64,000 nucleotides of DNA from Actinomyces massiliensis 4401292 (GCF_000269805.1 NZ_JH711482.1:162304-226303), one strand, 5' to 3'. Shown: positions 20,599 through 30,741, numbered from the stretch's first letter. Translations and numbers: made by a program. The notes: generated by a model from the letters alone, not told the origin.

Positions 20599-21247
20599 GC
20601 GCCTCGACCCCGATTCTGCTGCGGATGCGACGGCCGGACCGAACCCGCTCCCGGATCATCCGGTGGAGCCGGAGGGCGCCGTGGTGGACGGTGTGCGCAT
20701 TGAGGCTCCCTTCCAGCATGCCGACACCCCCGATCCTTTCGGACGGCTGTGGACTCCTCACCGCATGGTCTACATCGAGGGCCAGGACAAGCCCGAGGAC
20801 TCCTCGAGCAGCCAATGCCCCTTCTGCACGGCTCCCGACCGGCAGGACCGGCAGGCCCTGATCGTCTATCGGGGCGAGAGCGCCTATGTGCTCATGAACC
20901 TCTACCCGTACAACACGGGACATCTCCTCGTGTGCCCTTATCGCCATATCTCGGACTGGACCGAGGCCACCGATGCCGAGCGCATTGAGATCGGAAGACT
21001 GACGGCCCGGGCCATGGAGGTCGTTCGCTCGGTCTGCCATCCCCACGGCTTCAATCTGGGGATGAACCAGGGCGAGATCGCTGGAGCCGGTATCGCTGCG
21101 CATCTCCATCAGCACATCGTCCCGCGCTGGACTGGCGACGCCAACTTCATGCCCATAATCGGTAAGACGAAACCCGTTCCCCAGCTCCTGGGCGATCAGC
21201 GCGACCAGCTCGCCTCGGCCTGGGAGACCGCTCCGACGACTTTGTAA
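20591..21247 (+). CDS. HIT-family AP4A phosphorylase-like protein
   Basis: A 218-residue histidine-triad protein. The triad is [10 protein letters not shown], and a CPFC motif upstream (QCPFCTAPD) resembles the zinc or structural site of this subgroup. The mycobacterial protein between thrS and pgsA (Rv2613c) is a diadenosine tetraphosphate phosphorylase, and this gene has the same position, so turnover of Ap4A, a by-product of synthetases such as ThrRS, is the likely job. The GTG start overlaps the thrS stop by eight bases and follows GGGGGAG, so translation is coupled. Confidence 0.88.
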   Translation: MTERLDPDSAADATAGPNPLPDHPVEPEGAVVDGVRIEAPFQHADTPDPFGRLWTPHRMVYIEGQDKPEDSSSSQCPFCTAPDRQDRQALIVYRGESAYVLMNLYPYNTGHLLVCPYRHISDWTEATDAERIEIGRLTARAMEVVRSVCHPHGFNLGMNQGEIAGAGIAAHLHQHIVPRWTGDANFMPIIGKTKPVPQLLGDQRDQLASAWETAPTTL

Positions 21248-21254
21248 GGACTCC

Positions 21255-21920
21255 ATGCTCGGACAGCACGGCCGAGGCTTGACAAAGGCACTGCTCACCC
21301 GTCCCGCGCTCGCCATGGCCCGGGTCGGGATCACTCCCAACATGCTCACCGTGGTCGGCACGGTCCTGTCGGTGGGCGTGGCGGTGGCGACCCTTCCTCA
21401 GGGGCGTTTCATCATGGGTCCGCCCCTGCTCGGGGTTGTTCTCATAGGAGACTCCTTCGATGGCATCCTCGCCCGTGCCATAGGGCGCAGCTCGGTTTTC
21501 GGCGCGTTCCTGGATTCCACGCTCGATCGCCTCGCCGATGGCGCCATCTTCGCCTCCCTGGCCGCCTGGGCGGCGCTGTCCATGAAGACGGACAGCGCCT
21601 TCCTGCACGTCGCAACCGTCTGCCTCGCCCTGGCATGCGTCGTGCTGGCCGCCGTCGTCCCCTATGCCCGCGCCCGCGCCGAATCCATCGGTGCGACCGC
21701 CTCGGTCGGGATCGCCGAGCGCACCGACCGTCTGGTGGTCGCCCTGGTGGCGACCTTCGTGGTCGGGCTCGGAGCGCCCCAGTGGGTGCTCTCCGCGGCT
21801 CTCGGCTATGTAGCGCTGGCGTCCTTCATCACCGTCGTCCAGCGCATTGTCGTGGTTAGCCGTCAGATGGCCGGCCGGGCGATCGCCGCGGACGGCGTCG
21901 AGCAGGAGACGAGCGTATGA
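21255..21920 (+). CDS. pgsA: CDP-alcohol phosphatidyltransferase, phosphatidylinositol phosphate synthase
   Basis: Transfers a phosphatidyl group from CDP-diacylglycerol to inositol phosphate at the membrane. The signature D66-x2-D69-G-x2-A-R-x8-G83-x3-D87-x3-D91 is complete. About six hydrophobic helices are visible in the 221-residue protein. The gene position, followed by patA and pimA, matches mycobacterial pgsA1 and supports inositol phosphate as acceptor over glycerol phosphate. It lies eight bases after the HIT gene and overlaps patA by four bases. Confidence 0.92.
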   Translation: MLGQHGRGLTKALLTRPALAMARVGITPNMLTVVGTVLSVGVAVATLPQGRFIMGPPLLGVVLIGDSFDGILARAIGRSSVFGAFLDSTLDRLADGAIFASLAAWAALSMKTDSAFLHVATVCLALACVVLAAVVPYARARAESIGATASVGIAERTDRLVVALVATFVVGLGAPQWVLSAALGYVALASFITVVQRIVVVSRQMAGRAIAADGVEQETSV

Positions 21921-22912
21921 GGGGCATGCGTATCGCCGTCAACGATGTGTACCGCTTCGCCTGGCGGCACATGCGCGCGCTGCCGGCGCCGTTGGGCTAC
22001 GGACTGTTCCGCGTCGGGGCCGACGCCGCATGGGGGCTGCACCGGCTGGGCGGCGGACTTGTCGGAGTCGGACAGCTCGAGAAGAACCTGGCGCGTGTTC
22101 TGCCCGCCTCCACGACTCCGGGACGGGTGCGCATGGCCTCCCGGAAGGCCATGCGCTCCTATATGCGCTACTTCTACGAGGCCTTCGCTCTGTCCGGCAT
22201 GAGCGAGGAGCAGATCCTCGCGCGCGTGCGAACCGATATGTCTCCACAGGTGCGTGCCGATCTCGAGCGGGGCTCGATCGTGCTGGCCATGAGTCACATG
22301 GGCAATTGGGATCTCGCGGGCGCCTGGGCGTGCCGACGGCTGGCTCCCGTGCTGACCGTGGCCGAGCGACTCGAGCCGGTGGATCTGTTCGAGCAGTTCG
22401 TCAGCTTTCGCGAGGGGCTCGGCATGACGATCATCGGCCAGGGGCGTGGTGAGAGGGTGTTCGACCGGCTTGTGGACGCCGCTCAGGAGGGCGGGCCCTA
22501 CGTCATACCGCTGCTGGCCGACCGTGATCTGTCCGCCTCCGGTGTGGAGGTGGATCTGTGCGGTCATGTTGCGCGTTTCGCCGCTGGACCCGCCGCCCTG
22601 GCACAGCGGCTGGGCCTCCCCCTGTACGCCGGGACCATTCATTACGAGATTCTCTCGGGTGACAGACGCCGAGCGGCCGGGTCGCGGTGGGGCCTAGTGC
22701 TGACTCTGCGAGAGGTTCCGTGTCCTCAAGGCCCTCAAGGATCGAGCATTCGTGAACGCGTGGTGGCGCATACACGCGCCTGGGCGGCCGTCATGGGACC
22801 GCTGCTGGCGAAGCACGCCATCGACTGGCACATGCTCCAGCCCGTCTTCGACGCCGATCTCGACCATGAGCGCCTGGCGCGCAGCCATGCGCTGCAGGAG
22901 GCAGGCGCATGA
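21917..22912 (+). CDS. patA: Phosphatidylinositol mannoside acyltransferase
   Basis: A 331-residue lysophospholipid acyltransferase of the LpxL/HtrB type, expected to acylate the mannose of phosphatidylinositol mannosides on the inner face of the membrane. The catalytic H-x4-D motif is His127-Asp132 in SHMGNWDLAG. An amphipathic, basic N-terminus (RIAVNDVYRFAWRHMRAL) may bind membrane. It overlaps pgsA and pimA by four bases on each side (ATGA at both junctions), so the three enzymes are co-translated. Confidence 0.9.
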   Translation: MRGMRIAVNDVYRFAWRHMRALPAPLGYGLFRVGADAAWGLHRLGGGLVGVGQLEKNLARVLPASTTPGRVRMASRKAMRSYMRYFYEAFALSGMSEEQILARVRTDMSPQVRADLERGSIVLAMSHMGNWDLAGAWACRRLAPVLTVAERLEPVDLFEQFVSFREGLGMTIIGQGRGERVFDRLVDAAQEGGPYVIPLLADRDLSASGVEVDLCGHVARFAAGPAALAQRLGLPLYAGTIHYEILSGDRRRAAGSRWGLVLTLREVPCPQGPQGSSIRERVVAHTRAWAAVMGPLLAKHAIDWHMLQPVFDADLDHERLARSHALQEAGA

Positions 22913-24090
22913 AGATTGGCATCGTCTGCCCGTACTCGCTGGACGCGCACGGAGGAGTGCAGGCCCATGTCATGGATCTGGCCGCCGAGCTGCGCGGCCG
23001 GCGTCATGACGTGCGGGTGCTGGCGCCTGCCGCGGCCGACACCGAGCTTCCTGATTGGGTCACCTCCGCGGGCGATTCGATCCCCATCCCGTACAACGGC
23101 TCGATCGCCCGCCTCAACTTCGGTGCGGTCGTGGCCCGCCGGGCCCGTCGCTGGCTTGAGGGCCACGACTTCGATCTGCTTCACATCCACGAGCCGATCG
23201 CTCCCAACGTCGGCATGCTTGCCCTGCAGGCCGCGACCTGCCCGGTGGTGGGGACTTTTCACGCCGCCCTGGCCCGTTCCCTGGCCCGTGAGCTGCTCTC
23301 CACGGCCACAGCGCCTCTCATGGAGCGGATCACTGCTCGCATCGCCGTGTCCCAGGAGGCGCGCCGCACGCTCATTCAGTACCACGGCGGTGACGCCGTG
23401 GTGATCCCCAACGGCGTCTATGTCGCTCCGTTCGCCTCCGCCGCCAAGGACGACCCTCGCTTCCTCGGCACGGCCGAGGCACCCACGATCGCTTTCCTGG
23501 GGCGTCTGGATGAACCCCGAAAAGGACTGCAGGTGCTGGCCGCGGCCATTCCGACCGTTCTGGAGAGAGTTCCCGCAGCCCGCTTCCTCATCGCCGGTCG
23601 TGGTGAGGCCGAGGCCCAGCGCGCCGCCCTGTCCCGATACGGTGATGCCGTGACCTTCCTCGGTGGCGTTTCGGATGCGGATAAGGCGACCCTGCTCGCT
23701 TCGGCATCGTGCTATGTGGCGCCTCAAACCGGCGGTGAGTCCTTCGGGATCGTGCTCGTGGAGGCTATGGCCGCAGGCACCCGGGTCGTCGCCTCGGATC
23801 TGGAAGCGTTCTCCGATGTTCTCGACGGAGGCGCTTACGGGGCGTTGTTCCGCAACGGCGATGGAGCGGACCTGGCCCGCGCCATTGTGGACACGCTCAC
23901 CGATACCCATGCTGCAGATGCGCGGCGTGACGCGGCGTCCGCTGTGGTGGACAGGTACGACTGGTCGACCGTCACCGATTCCGTGCTCGATGTCTACGAC
24001 ATGGCGCTGTCCACCGCCCACACCCGAGTGACCATGGCGCCGGGATCGCGCACCATGGTGGGGCGCCTGCGCGACGCCCTGGAGGACTGA
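22909..24090 (+). CDS. pimA: GDP-mannose:phosphatidylinositol alpha-mannosyltransferase
   Basis: Adds the first mannose to phosphatidylinositol at the cytosolic membrane face. The 393-residue GT4 enzyme begins MKIGIVCPYSLDAHGGVQAH and has the phosphate-binding IAFLGRLDEPRKGLQVL segment and the nucleotide-sugar E-x7-E motif in GESFGIVLVEAMAAGT. The length and order after pgsA and patA match mycobacterial pimA. PIM-type glycolipids are therefore expected in this organism even though it has no sign of mycolic acid genes in this window. Confidence 0.93.
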   Translation: MKIGIVCPYSLDAHGGVQAHVMDLAAELRGRRHDVRVLAPAAADTELPDWVTSAGDSIPIPYNGSIARLNFGAVVARRARRWLEGHDFDLLHIHEPIAPNVGMLALQAATCPVVGTFHAALARSLARELLSTATAPLMERITARIAVSQEARRTLIQYHGGDAVVIPNGVYVAPFASAAKDDPRFLGTAEAPTIAFLGRLDEPRKGLQVLAAAIPTVLERVPAARFLIAGRGEAEAQRAALSRYGDAVTFLGGVSDADKATLLASASCYVAPQTGGESFGIVLVEAMAAGTRVVASDLEAFSDVLDGGAYGALFRNGDGADLARAIVDTLTDTHAADARRDAASAVVDRYDWSTVTDSVLDVYDMALSTAHTRVTMAPGSRTMVGRLRDALED

Positions 24091-24093
24091 GCC

Positions 24094-24726
24094 GTGTCCA
24101 CCATCGTGCTGCTCGTTCTCGCCGTGACCCTCCTCCTGCTGGCTCTGGGATGGGTCCTCTATGCCGTGGCTCTGCGGGTGGATCGACTTCACAGACAGGT
24201 CCTGGGGTCGCGAGCGACCCTGGAGGCGCAGTTGGTGCATCGTGGTCAGGCGGCCATCGATTTCGCGGCCACCGGCGCCCTTGACCCGGCTTCCGCCGTC
24301 CTGCTGTCTCGCGCGGCGCACGATGCCCTCGACTGCGATGGGCCGGTCGTCGAGGACGGCTTGGATCCGGACGCCGCGGATTCTTCTGGCCAGCGGAGCC
24401 GGGCCCTGGTCGAGTCCGATCTGTCACGGGTCCTGCGTGCGGTGCTGAATGTCCAGGCCCGCGCGGCTCTGACCGCCCGGCCTCTGGCGGCCGATGCTCT
24501 GGCGCGTCTCGACAAGGCCTGCTACCGGCTCGTTCTGGCCAGGCGCTTCCACAACACCCATGTGGCCGCGGCTCGGCGTCTGCGCTCCTCCGTCCTGGTG
24601 CGCTGCCTCCACCTGGCCGGTCATGCCCCCATGCCCCAGACCTTCGACATCGATGATGATGCCGCGCCGGTGGCGGAGCCCGTCACCGGCACGGCAGAGG
24701 ATCCCACGAACGGAGGCTCCGCGTGA
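24094..24726 (+). CDS. Membrane-anchored LemA-like protein of unknown function
   Basis: A 210-residue protein with one N-terminal transmembrane segment (TIVLLVLAVTLLLLALGWVL) followed by a helical soluble region. The second half, RRFHNTHVAAARRLRSSVLV then HLAGHAPMPQTFDIDD, resembles the C-terminal end of LemA proteins, where a similar RRFYN...FNT...FG..P..FE pattern is seen. This is a weak resemblance. The GTG start lies three bases after pimA, and the stop overlaps the PrsW gene by four bases. In Mycobacterium a membrane protein with a NUDIX domain follows pimA; here this protein and the NUDIX gene may be separate equivalents of that protein's two parts. Confidence 0.7.
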   Translation: MSTIVLLVLAVTLLLLALGWVLYAVALRVDRLHRQVLGSRATLEAQLVHRGQAAIDFAATGALDPASAVLLSRAAHDALDCDGPVVEDGLDPDAADSSGQRSRALVESDLSRVLRAVLNVQARAALTARPLAADALARLDKACYRLVLARRFHNTHVAAARRLRSSVLVRCLHLAGHAPMPQTFDIDDDAAPVAEPVTGTAEDPTNGGSA

Positions 24727-25970
24727 GCACGTCCATGCCCCCTGCCAACGGCTGGTCTCCGCGTCCTGGCTACCGGCGTTCGGCCTATCGGACTGGCGCC
24801 GCGTATCCCGTGACAGCGGCGAGCGCGCCGCTGCCGTTCGAGTGGACTCCGCAGGTCTCCTCGGAGCGTCGCCGAGGTCGCATCGCCACCATCGTGCTCA
24901 CGGTGGTCGGTGGCCTGGGACTGCTGACCATGCTGGTCGTCATCTACTTCTCGGCCGCGCAGTCCTCCGGGTTCACCGGCATGATGGGGTGGATGGCGCT
25001 GGCGCTGGCACTCGTGCCTCTGTGCATGGTCGTGGCGGCGGTCTGGTGGATCGACAGGTGGGAGCCGGAGCCTCCGGGGATCCTGAGTGCCGCCTTCCTG
25101 TGGGGTGCCGGCGTGGCCACGGTGATCTCGCTGGTGATCAACACCTCGGCGTCTTTCCTCGTAGCGTCCTCCACCGGCAGCAAATCCGGGACGGAGCTCT
25201 TCTCCCGGGTTGTGTCGGCGCCCATCGTCGAAGAATCCACCAAGGCCCTGGGCGTGCTCATCATCTTCCTGATATGGCGCCGCCTCTTCAACGGACCCGT
25301 GGACGGCATCGTCTACGCCTGCGTCGTGGCCGGAGGCTTCGCCTTCGCGGAGAACATCCTGTACTTCATCAGGTCTGCCGACTCTGTCGAGTTGGTCTTC
25401 ACGTTCATTATGCGCGGTATCGTGTCGCCTTTCGCGCATGTGACCTTCACCGCGTGCACCGGGCTCGCCATCGGCGTGAGCGCACGCATGCGCTCCTCGG
25501 TCGCTTGGGTCTGGATGACGCCGCTGGGACTGGCGGCGGCGATCGTGCTGCACGCCTTCTGGAACGGAGTCGTCTGGAGCGGGGGCTTCGGCCAGGGGAT
25601 CATCATCTACTTCCTCATTGAGGTGCCGCTCTTCGTAGCCTGGGTCGGGGTGGTCATCTGGCTGCGGTGGAGCGAGCGCATGACGATACGTGCGCGCTTG
25701 TACGACTACCATCGGGCCGGCTGGCTCGCACCCGCCGAGATCACCATGCTCACCACTAATTCGGGGCGTTCGGCCGCCAGACGGTGGGCCAGGAGCCGGG
25801 GGCCGCGGGCGCTGAGTGCCATGCGCACCTTTCTGAAGACGTCGTCGGAACTGGCGCAGTTGCGTCAGCAGGCGCTCGACGGTCATGCCGCGGCCGATTT
25901 CGCCGCCCAGGAGACCTCCCTGCTGGAGACGATGTCCTCATCACGCCGCATCTTCACCGGGCAGGCATGA
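24723..25970 (+). CDS. PrsW-family intramembrane metalloprotease
   Basis: A 415-residue polytopic membrane protein. The PrsW/CPBP-type active-site pattern is present: EESTK in APIVEESTKALG, FAFAEN in GGFAFAENILYF, and the histidines in FAHVTF and VLHAFWNG. In Bacillus, PrsW performs site-1 cleavage of an anti-sigma factor; no anti-sigma gene is visible beside this one. The N-terminal 45 residues are basic and probably cytosolic, and the last 100 residues form a soluble helical tail. The GTG start overlaps the preceding gene (GTGA), so the two are translationally coupled. Confidence 0.85.
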   Translation: MSTSMPPANGWSPRPGYRRSAYRTGAAYPVTAASAPLPFEWTPQVSSERRRGRIATIVLTVVGGLGLLTMLVVIYFSAAQSSGFTGMMGWMALALALVPLCMVVAAVWWIDRWEPEPPGILSAAFLWGAGVATVISLVINTSASFLVASSTGSKSGTELFSRVVSAPIVEESTKALGVLIIFLIWRRLFNGPVDGIVYACVVAGGFAFAENILYFIRSADSVELVFTFIMRGIVSPFAHVTFTACTGLAIGVSARMRSSVAWVWMTPLGLAAAIVLHAFWNGVVWSGGFGQGIIIYFLIEVPLFVAWVGVVIWLRWSERMTIRARLYDYHRAGWLAPAEITMLTTNSGRSAARRWARSRGPRALSAMRTFLKTSSELAQLRQQALDGHAAADFAAQETSLLETMSSSRRIFTGQA

Positions 25971-26004
25971 CGGCCTCCCTGGAAGACCCTGGAAGGGGGG
26001 CGCG

Positions 26005-26646
26005 GTGCCGCATGTGACCGATGACGGCCGGGATCCCCGCCGCGTGCCGGATAACTGGCGAGAGATCCTCGATCCGAGCGAGTGGGCCTTGAATCATGAG
26101 GGCCTGCCCTCGCGCCGCGCGGCCAGGGTCATCGTGCTGCGCCAGATGCCCGACCCGGCTGTGCTGCTCGTGGTCGGGCACGACTTCGCCGATGCCGGGC
26201 GCACCTGGGCCTTCACGCCCGGAGGCGGCATGCTGCCGGGCGAGGACCCGAAGCAGGGGGCGCTGCGCGAACTCGCCGAGGAGACTGGTGTGCGCCTGAC
26301 CGTTGCCGATCTGGAGGGGCCCGTCATCGAGCGAAGCGCGCATTTCGCCTTCAACCTCGTCACCTGCCGCCAGGAGGAGCTGTTCTACCTCGCCCGACTC
26401 GATGCTCAGGCGGCGGCCCGGGCAGATGCCGTACGCGGAGAGGACGGCCAGATGGATCGCAGCGGGTGGACTGCTGTAGAGCGGGACGTGCTCGACTCGC
26501 TGCGCTGGTGGTCCTTGGACGAGCTCGATGCCGCCGCCGGTTCGGGGATGACCGTGTACCCCAGGATCCTGCCGGGGCTCGTCCGACGACTGCTGCACGG
26601 ATGGGACGGAGCCCTGCTCACGATCCGTGAGGAGAGCGATGAGTGA
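26005..26646 (+). CDS. NUDIX hydrolase
   Basis: A 213-residue protein with a complete NUDIX box, G-x5-E-x7-REL-x-EE-x-G, within GGGMLPGEDPKQGALREL and AEETGV. It hydrolyses a nucleoside diphosphate linked to another group; the substrate is unknown. The conserved box sits after AGRTWAFTP, and residues 150-190 carry a WWSLDEL segment common in this family. The frame is open back into the PrsW gene; the GTG at 26005, after a run AAGGGGGG, is preferred. Position after the pimA block parallels the NUDIX-containing mycobacterial protein. Confidence 0.87.
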   Translation: MPHVTDDGRDPRRVPDNWREILDPSEWALNHEGLPSRRAARVIVLRQMPDPAVLLVVGHDFADAGRTWAFTPGGGMLPGEDPKQGALRELAEETGVRLTVADLEGPVIERSAHFAFNLVTCRQEELFYLARLDAQAAARADAVRGEDGQMDRSGWTAVERDVLDSLRWWSLDELDAAAGSGMTVYPRILPGLVRRLLHGWDGALLTIREESDE

Positions 26647-26760
26647 GCGCGGGCGGTCGCGCTAGGATGTTCGAGGTTCTCCGTGGGTCGCGTCGGCCCA
26701 CGGCTGCAGCGTGGCGTCCCTGCTCGGGGCGCGTACCCGGATCAACACCCAGGAGAACAC

Positions 26761-27519
26761 ATGTCGGGACACTCCAAGTGGGCCACCACCAAGCACAAGA
26801 AGGCTGCGATTGACGCTAAGCGCGGCAAGCTCTTCGCCCGTTTGATCAAGAACATCGAGGTTGCGGCGCGCACCGGCGGCGCCGATCCCGCTGGCAATCC
26901 GACGCTTTTCGACGCCATCCAGAAGGCGAAGAAGAACTCCGTGCCGGCCGACAACATCACCCGCGCCGTCAAGCGCGGCAGCGGCGAGGAGGCCGGCGGC
27001 GCCGACTGGCAGACCATCATGTACGAGGGTTACGGGCCCGCGGGCGTGGCCTTCCTCGTCGAGTGCCTGACCGACAACCGCAATCGGGCGGCCTCCGACG
27101 TCCGCGTTGCCTTCACCCGTACGGGGGGCAGCCTGGCCGACCCCGGTTCGGTGGCCTACAACTTCTCGCGCAAGGGCGTGGTGGAGATCGCCAAGGCGGA
27201 CGGCATTGATGAGGACACGATCCTCATGGCGGTGCTCGACGCCGGGGCCGAGGAGGTTCTCGAGGGGCCGGAGTCCTTCGAGGTCATCAGTGATTCCTCG
27301 GACCTCATCGCCGTACGCAATGCCGTCACCGAGGCGGGCATGGAGTACGACTCCGCCGAGTCCCAGTTCCTGGCCGGTACCAAGGTGGAGGTCGATCTCG
27401 ATGGTGCTCGCAAGGTGATGCGGCTGATCGATGCTCTTGAGGATCTCGACGACGTCCAGAACGTTTTCACGTCGGTGGACATCTCCCCAGAGGTCGCCGC
27501 CCAGCTTGACGACGAGTGA
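26761..27519 (+). CDS. yebC: YebC/PmpR-family protein (TACO1-like)
   Basis: A 252-residue protein starting [20 protein letters not shown], the hallmark of the family, with [19 protein letters not shown] and the [14 protein letters not shown]-terminal segment. The family was described as transcriptional regulators; recent work on homologues points to help with ribosomes at difficult peptide sequences. It lies directly before ruvC, as in many bacteria. ATG at 26761 follows CCAGGAG. TAGGAT at 26663-26668 is a likely -10 element. Confidence 0.95.
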   Translation: MSGHSKWATTKHKKAAIDAKRGKLFARLIKNIEVAARTGGADPAGNPTLFDAIQKAKKNSVPADNITRAVKRGSGEEAGGADWQTIMYEGYGPAGVAFLVECLTDNRNRAASDVRVAFTRTGGSLADPGSVAYNFSRKGVVEIAKADGIDEDTILMAVLDAGAEEVLEGPESFEVISDSSDLIAVRNAVTEAGMEYDSAESQFLAGTKVEVDLDGARKVMRLIDALEDLDDVQNVFTSVDISPEVAAQLDDE

Positions 27520-28207
27520 GCCCGTCCTGAACTCCCCAGGCCATACCGCCTATACCGCTACCGCCTCCGCCCGCATTGCCGTCGCGCAGCAGCGTGTGCT
27601 CGGGGTGGATCCCGGTCTGACCCGCTGCGGACTCGGCTGCGTCGACATCGATCCGCGCCGTCGGGCCAGACTCGTAGAGGCGGGGGTGGTGCGCACGCCG
27701 CCATCGCAGAGCCCTGAGCTGCGCCTGCTCGCGATCGCGGAGGCGATCGAGGACTGGATCGCTCGTCTGGGGCCGACAGCCGTGTCCGTTGAGCGCGTTT
27801 TCGCCCAGGACAACCTGCGGTCGGTCATCGGCGTGGCCCAGGTGATGGGCGTGGTCATGGTCGCCGGCGCCCGAGCCGATCTCGAGGTCGCCCAGCACAC
27901 CCCCAGTGAGGCGAAGGCGGCGGTGACCGGTTCGGGCACCGCGTCCAAGTCTCAGGTCCAGACCATGGTGCAGCGGATCCTGGGGCTTGCCGAAGCGCCC
28001 AGGCCCGCCGATGCCGCCGACGCCGTCGCCCAGGCGATCTGCCATGGATGGCGCGGGGGAGGGACGGGCGTGGACGGCTCCACTGAGATGGTCTCGGCAG
28101 GCGGCTCGGTCAGGGCATCGGCGCGTACTCCTGCCCAACAACGGTGGGCGGCCGCCCAGGCCGCCGCCCGGCGCACGGGAGCCGTCGATCCTCGGTATCG
28201 GCGATGA
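27506..28207 (+). CDS. ruvC: Crossover junction endodeoxyribonuclease RuvC
   Basis: Resolves Holliday junctions with RuvAB. Acidic catalytic residues are visible as [12 protein letters not shown] (first Asp), SVERVF (Glu) and [14 protein letters not shown] (two Asp). The start is uncertain. A TTG at 27506, overlapping yebC by 14 bases, gives 233 residues; a GTG at 27596 gives a protein starting VLGVDPG, nearer the usual N-terminus. Neither has a strong ribosome site. A tail of about 50 residues after the catalytic core (from GWRGGGTGV) is longer than in E. coli RuvC. First of ruvC-ruvA-ruvB. Confidence 0.92.
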   Translation: MTTSEPVLNSPGHTAYTATASARIAVAQQRVLGVDPGLTRCGLGCVDIDPRRRARLVEAGVVRTPPSQSPELRLLAIAEAIEDWIARLGPTAVSVERVFAQDNLRSVIGVAQVMGVVMVAGARADLEVAQHTPSEAKAAVTGSGTASKSQVQTMVQRILGLAEAPRPADAADAVAQAICHGWRGGGTGVDGSTEMVSAGGSVRASARTPAQQRWAAAQAAARRTGAVDPRYRR

Positions 28208-28316
28208 CGGCTTGTGATGCTGCGCGCGTTGGCGCGTGCGCTACCGCTGCCCCTGCCGCCTGCTGCTAACCTGTGAACAGGTGTTCGATTCGCCTCTATC
28301 CAAGGAGCTCGTCCGC

Positions 28317-28937
28317 ATGATCGCGTCACTGCGCGGAACCGTCCTCGAGGTCTCACTGACCGGGGCGATCATCGAGGTCGGGGGTGTCGGCATGGCCTTC
28401 CAGGCGACGCCCGCCACTCTGGCCGGGCTGCGCGTCGGCGAGGAGGGCCATGTGCACACCGAGCTCCTTGTGCGCGAGGACTCCATGACTCTGTTCGGCT
28501 TTGCCGACGCTGATGAGCGCCATTGCTTCCGCGTGCTGCTGGGCGCCAAGGGAGTGGGCGCCAAGCTGGCGCTGGCCGTACTCGCGGTTCACACTCCCGA
28601 TGCCCTGCGCCGGGCGATCGCCGCTCAGGATGTCGCCGCCCTCAAGCGCGTGCCGGGATTGGGCCCCAAGGGCGCGCAGCGGGTCATCATCGACATTGGC
28701 GATAAGCTCGGTGCGCCCACGGGTGACAGTTCCGAGCCTGCTGCCCCGGTGACGGGGGCCGATCAGCCGCACCCGGATGTCGTCGCCGCCCTGGTCCAGC
28801 TCGGCTGGAATGAGGCCGTCGCCGCCCGGGCCGTGGCCGCTGTCGAGTCGGAGCAGGCGGCGGAGAATGCCGAGCCGAGCGTGCCCGAGCTGCTGCGCGC
28901 CTCACTGCGCAGGCTGGGAGGCGCCAGTCGTGGATAA
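28317..28937 (+). CDS. ruvA: Holliday junction branch migration protein RuvA
   Basis: Binds the four-way junction and loads RuvB. The 206-residue protein has the OB domain ([20 protein letters not shown]), helix-hairpin-helix pairs ([16 protein letters not shown] and [16 protein letters not shown]), an acidic flexible linker and a C-terminal RuvB-binding helical domain ([19 protein letters not shown]). ATG at 28317 follows CAAGGAG. It overlaps ruvB by eight bases. Confidence 0.97.
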   Translation: MIASLRGTVLEVSLTGAIIEVGGVGMAFQATPATLAGLRVGEEGHVHTELLVREDSMTLFGFADADERHCFRVLLGAKGVGAKLALAVLAVHTPDALRRAIAAQDVAALKRVPGLGPKGAQRVIIDIGDKLGAPTGDSSEPAAPVTGADQPHPDVVAALVQLGWNEAVAARAVAAVESEQAAENAEPSVPELLRASLRRLGGASRG

Positions 28938-29979
28938 GGAATTCACCTCCGCGCAGGGGGCGGACAACCGGCTGGTGACGGGCGGTGCCGATGACGTCGA
29001 GCGCGCCGCCGAGGCGGCCCTGAGGCCCAAGCGCCTGGAGGACTTCGTGGGGCAGCAGGTCGTGCGCGGCCAGCTCTCGGTGGTGCTGCGCGCCGCCCTG
29101 GCGCGTGGCGCCACTCCCGACCACGTCCTGCTCTCGGGCCCGCCCGGTCTGGGGAAGACGACCCTGGCCATGATCATCGCCGCCGAGGTCGAGGGCTCTT
29201 TGCGGCTGACCTCCGGCCCCGCCATCCAGCACGCCGGCGATCTGGCCGCCATCCTGTCCTCCCTGGAGGAGGGCGACGTTCTGTTCATCGATGAGATCCA
29301 CCGCCTGGCCCGCACCGCCGAGGAGATGCTCTACCTGGCCATGGAGGACTACCGGGTCGATATCGTCGTGGGCAAGGGCCCCGGTGCGACCTCGATCCCG
29401 CTGACACTGCCCGTCTTCACGGTGGTGGGTGCCACGACCCGCGCAGGGCTGCTGCCGGCACCGCTGCGCGACCGATTCGGTTTCACCGGTCACCTGGAGT
29501 ACTACGACCCGGCCGATCTGGTTCGCATCATCTCCCGCTCCGCCGGGCTGCTCGGTGTGGCCATCGACGCCGAGGCGGCCCGGGAGCTGGCGAGTCGCTC
29601 ACGCGGGACTCCCCGCATCGCCAATCGCCTGCTGCGCCGCGTCCAGGACTGGGCGGAGGTGCACGGCACGCCGGGGCGTCTGGACCTGGAGGCCGCCCGC
29701 GGCGCCCTGGAGGTTTTCGAGGTGGATGCCCTGGGCCTGGACCGCCTCGATCGCTCGGTCCTGGAGGCTCTGTGCTCCCGCTTCTCCGGAAGCCCGGTGG
29801 GGCTGACGACGCTGGCGGTCAGCGTGGGGGAGGAGCCCGAGACCATTGAGACCGTGGCTGAGCCGTTCCTCTTCCGCGAGGGACTGATCGTGCGCACGCC
29901 CCGAGGCCGCATGGCGACGCCGGCGGCCTACGAGCACATGGGGATGAGACCGCCCGCCGAAGGGGTTCTGTTCACCTGA
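28930..29979 (+). CDS. ruvB: Holliday junction branch migration helicase RuvB
   Basis: The AAA+ motor of branch migration. The 349-residue protein has Walker [12 protein letters not shown], Walker B FIDEIHRL, sensor [18 protein letters not shown] and a C-terminal winged-helix domain ([24 protein letters not shown]-type end [10 protein letters not shown]). The GTG at 28930 overlaps ruvA by eight bases. Length is typical. Confidence 0.97.
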   Translation: MDKEFTSAQGADNRLVTGGADDVERAAEAALRPKRLEDFVGQQVVRGQLSVVLRAALARGATPDHVLLSGPPGLGKTTLAMIIAAEVEGSLRLTSGPAIQHAGDLAAILSSLEEGDVLFIDEIHRLARTAEEMLYLAMEDYRVDIVVGKGPGATSIPLTLPVFTVVGATTRAGLLPAPLRDRFGFTGHLEYYDPADLVRIISRSAGLLGVAIDAEAARELASRSRGTPRIANRLLRRVQDWAEVHGTPGRLDLEAARGALEVFEVDALGLDRLDRSVLEALCSRFSGSPVGLTTLAVSVGEEPETIETVAEPFLFREGLIVRTPRGRMATPAAYEHMGMRPPAEGVLFT

Positions 29980-30185
29980 GCGCAGTGAATCAGAGTGATG
30001 AGAGTGATCTCAGAGTGACGCGGCAGACCGATCCTCACCTCCTCACCGCCGTTCCCGTATGGTGAGGCTGTCCCGTGATCGTAGCGGTCATGTCTCACAC
30101 GCGACCGCGCAGCCCGGTGGCCTAGACTCTGCACGGTCGTTCCTCTTGACAAGAGGATCTCTCGAACAAACGAAAGTCGCCGTTC

Positions 30186-30683
30186 ATGGATAGTCGGATG
30201 CTCGTCATATTCGCCATCATGCTGCTCGTCTTCTGGGGCCTGTCTCGTTTCTCGCGTGCGCAGCAGAAGAAGATGCTCGCCGAGCAGGAGCGTCGTACCA
30301 ACGAGGCGCTCGTTCCGGGGAACTGGGTGCGTACGCGCGCAGGCTTCTACGGCACGGTGGTCGAGGTCAGCGGTGACGTCGTGACCCTCGCCACCCCGCT
30401 CGGGGATGAGTCGCTGTGGGCCAAGTCCGCCATCATCGAGGCGGAGGAGCCGCCCTTCGCCGCCGAGTCCGATGACTCCGAGGATGCCGAAGCGGCCGAC
30501 CACGAGGTCGATGACGCCGAAACTGGCGAGGTCACGGACAAGGCTGACGATGTTGACTCGACTGCTGATCCGACTGCTGACCCGACTGACGCTTCCGATG
30601 AGGCCGGGGCTGCCGAAGAAACCGAAGAGGCTGAAAAGGCCGACAAGGCTGAAGAAGCCGACGACAAGGCTTCGCGGGCCTGA
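30186..30683 (+). CDS. yajC: Sec translocon accessory protein YajC
   Basis: A 165-residue protein with one N-terminal transmembrane helix (MLVIFAIMLLVFWGL) and the conserved QQKKMLAEQERRTNEAL and GNWVRTRAGFYGTVVEVSGD core. It associates with SecDF at the membrane. After the core comes a strongly acidic, low-complexity tail of about 70 residues rich in Asp, Glu and Ala, longer than in E. coli YajC (110 residues). TAGACT at 30123-30128 is a possible -10 element. It heads yajC-secD-secF, with apt overlapping secF. Confidence 0.93.
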   Translation: MDSRMLVIFAIMLLVFWGLSRFSRAQQKKMLAEQERRTNEALVPGNWVRTRAGFYGTVVEVSGDVVTLATPLGDESLWAKSAIIEAEEPPFAAESDDSEDAEAADHEVDDAETGEVTDKADDVDSTADPTADPTDASDEAGAAEETEEAEKADKAEEADDKASRA

Positions 30684-30741
30684 ACGCACCAGACATATTC
30701 TGAGCGGCATGAGCCGCACCACCTCCTGAGGAAGGGACCGC

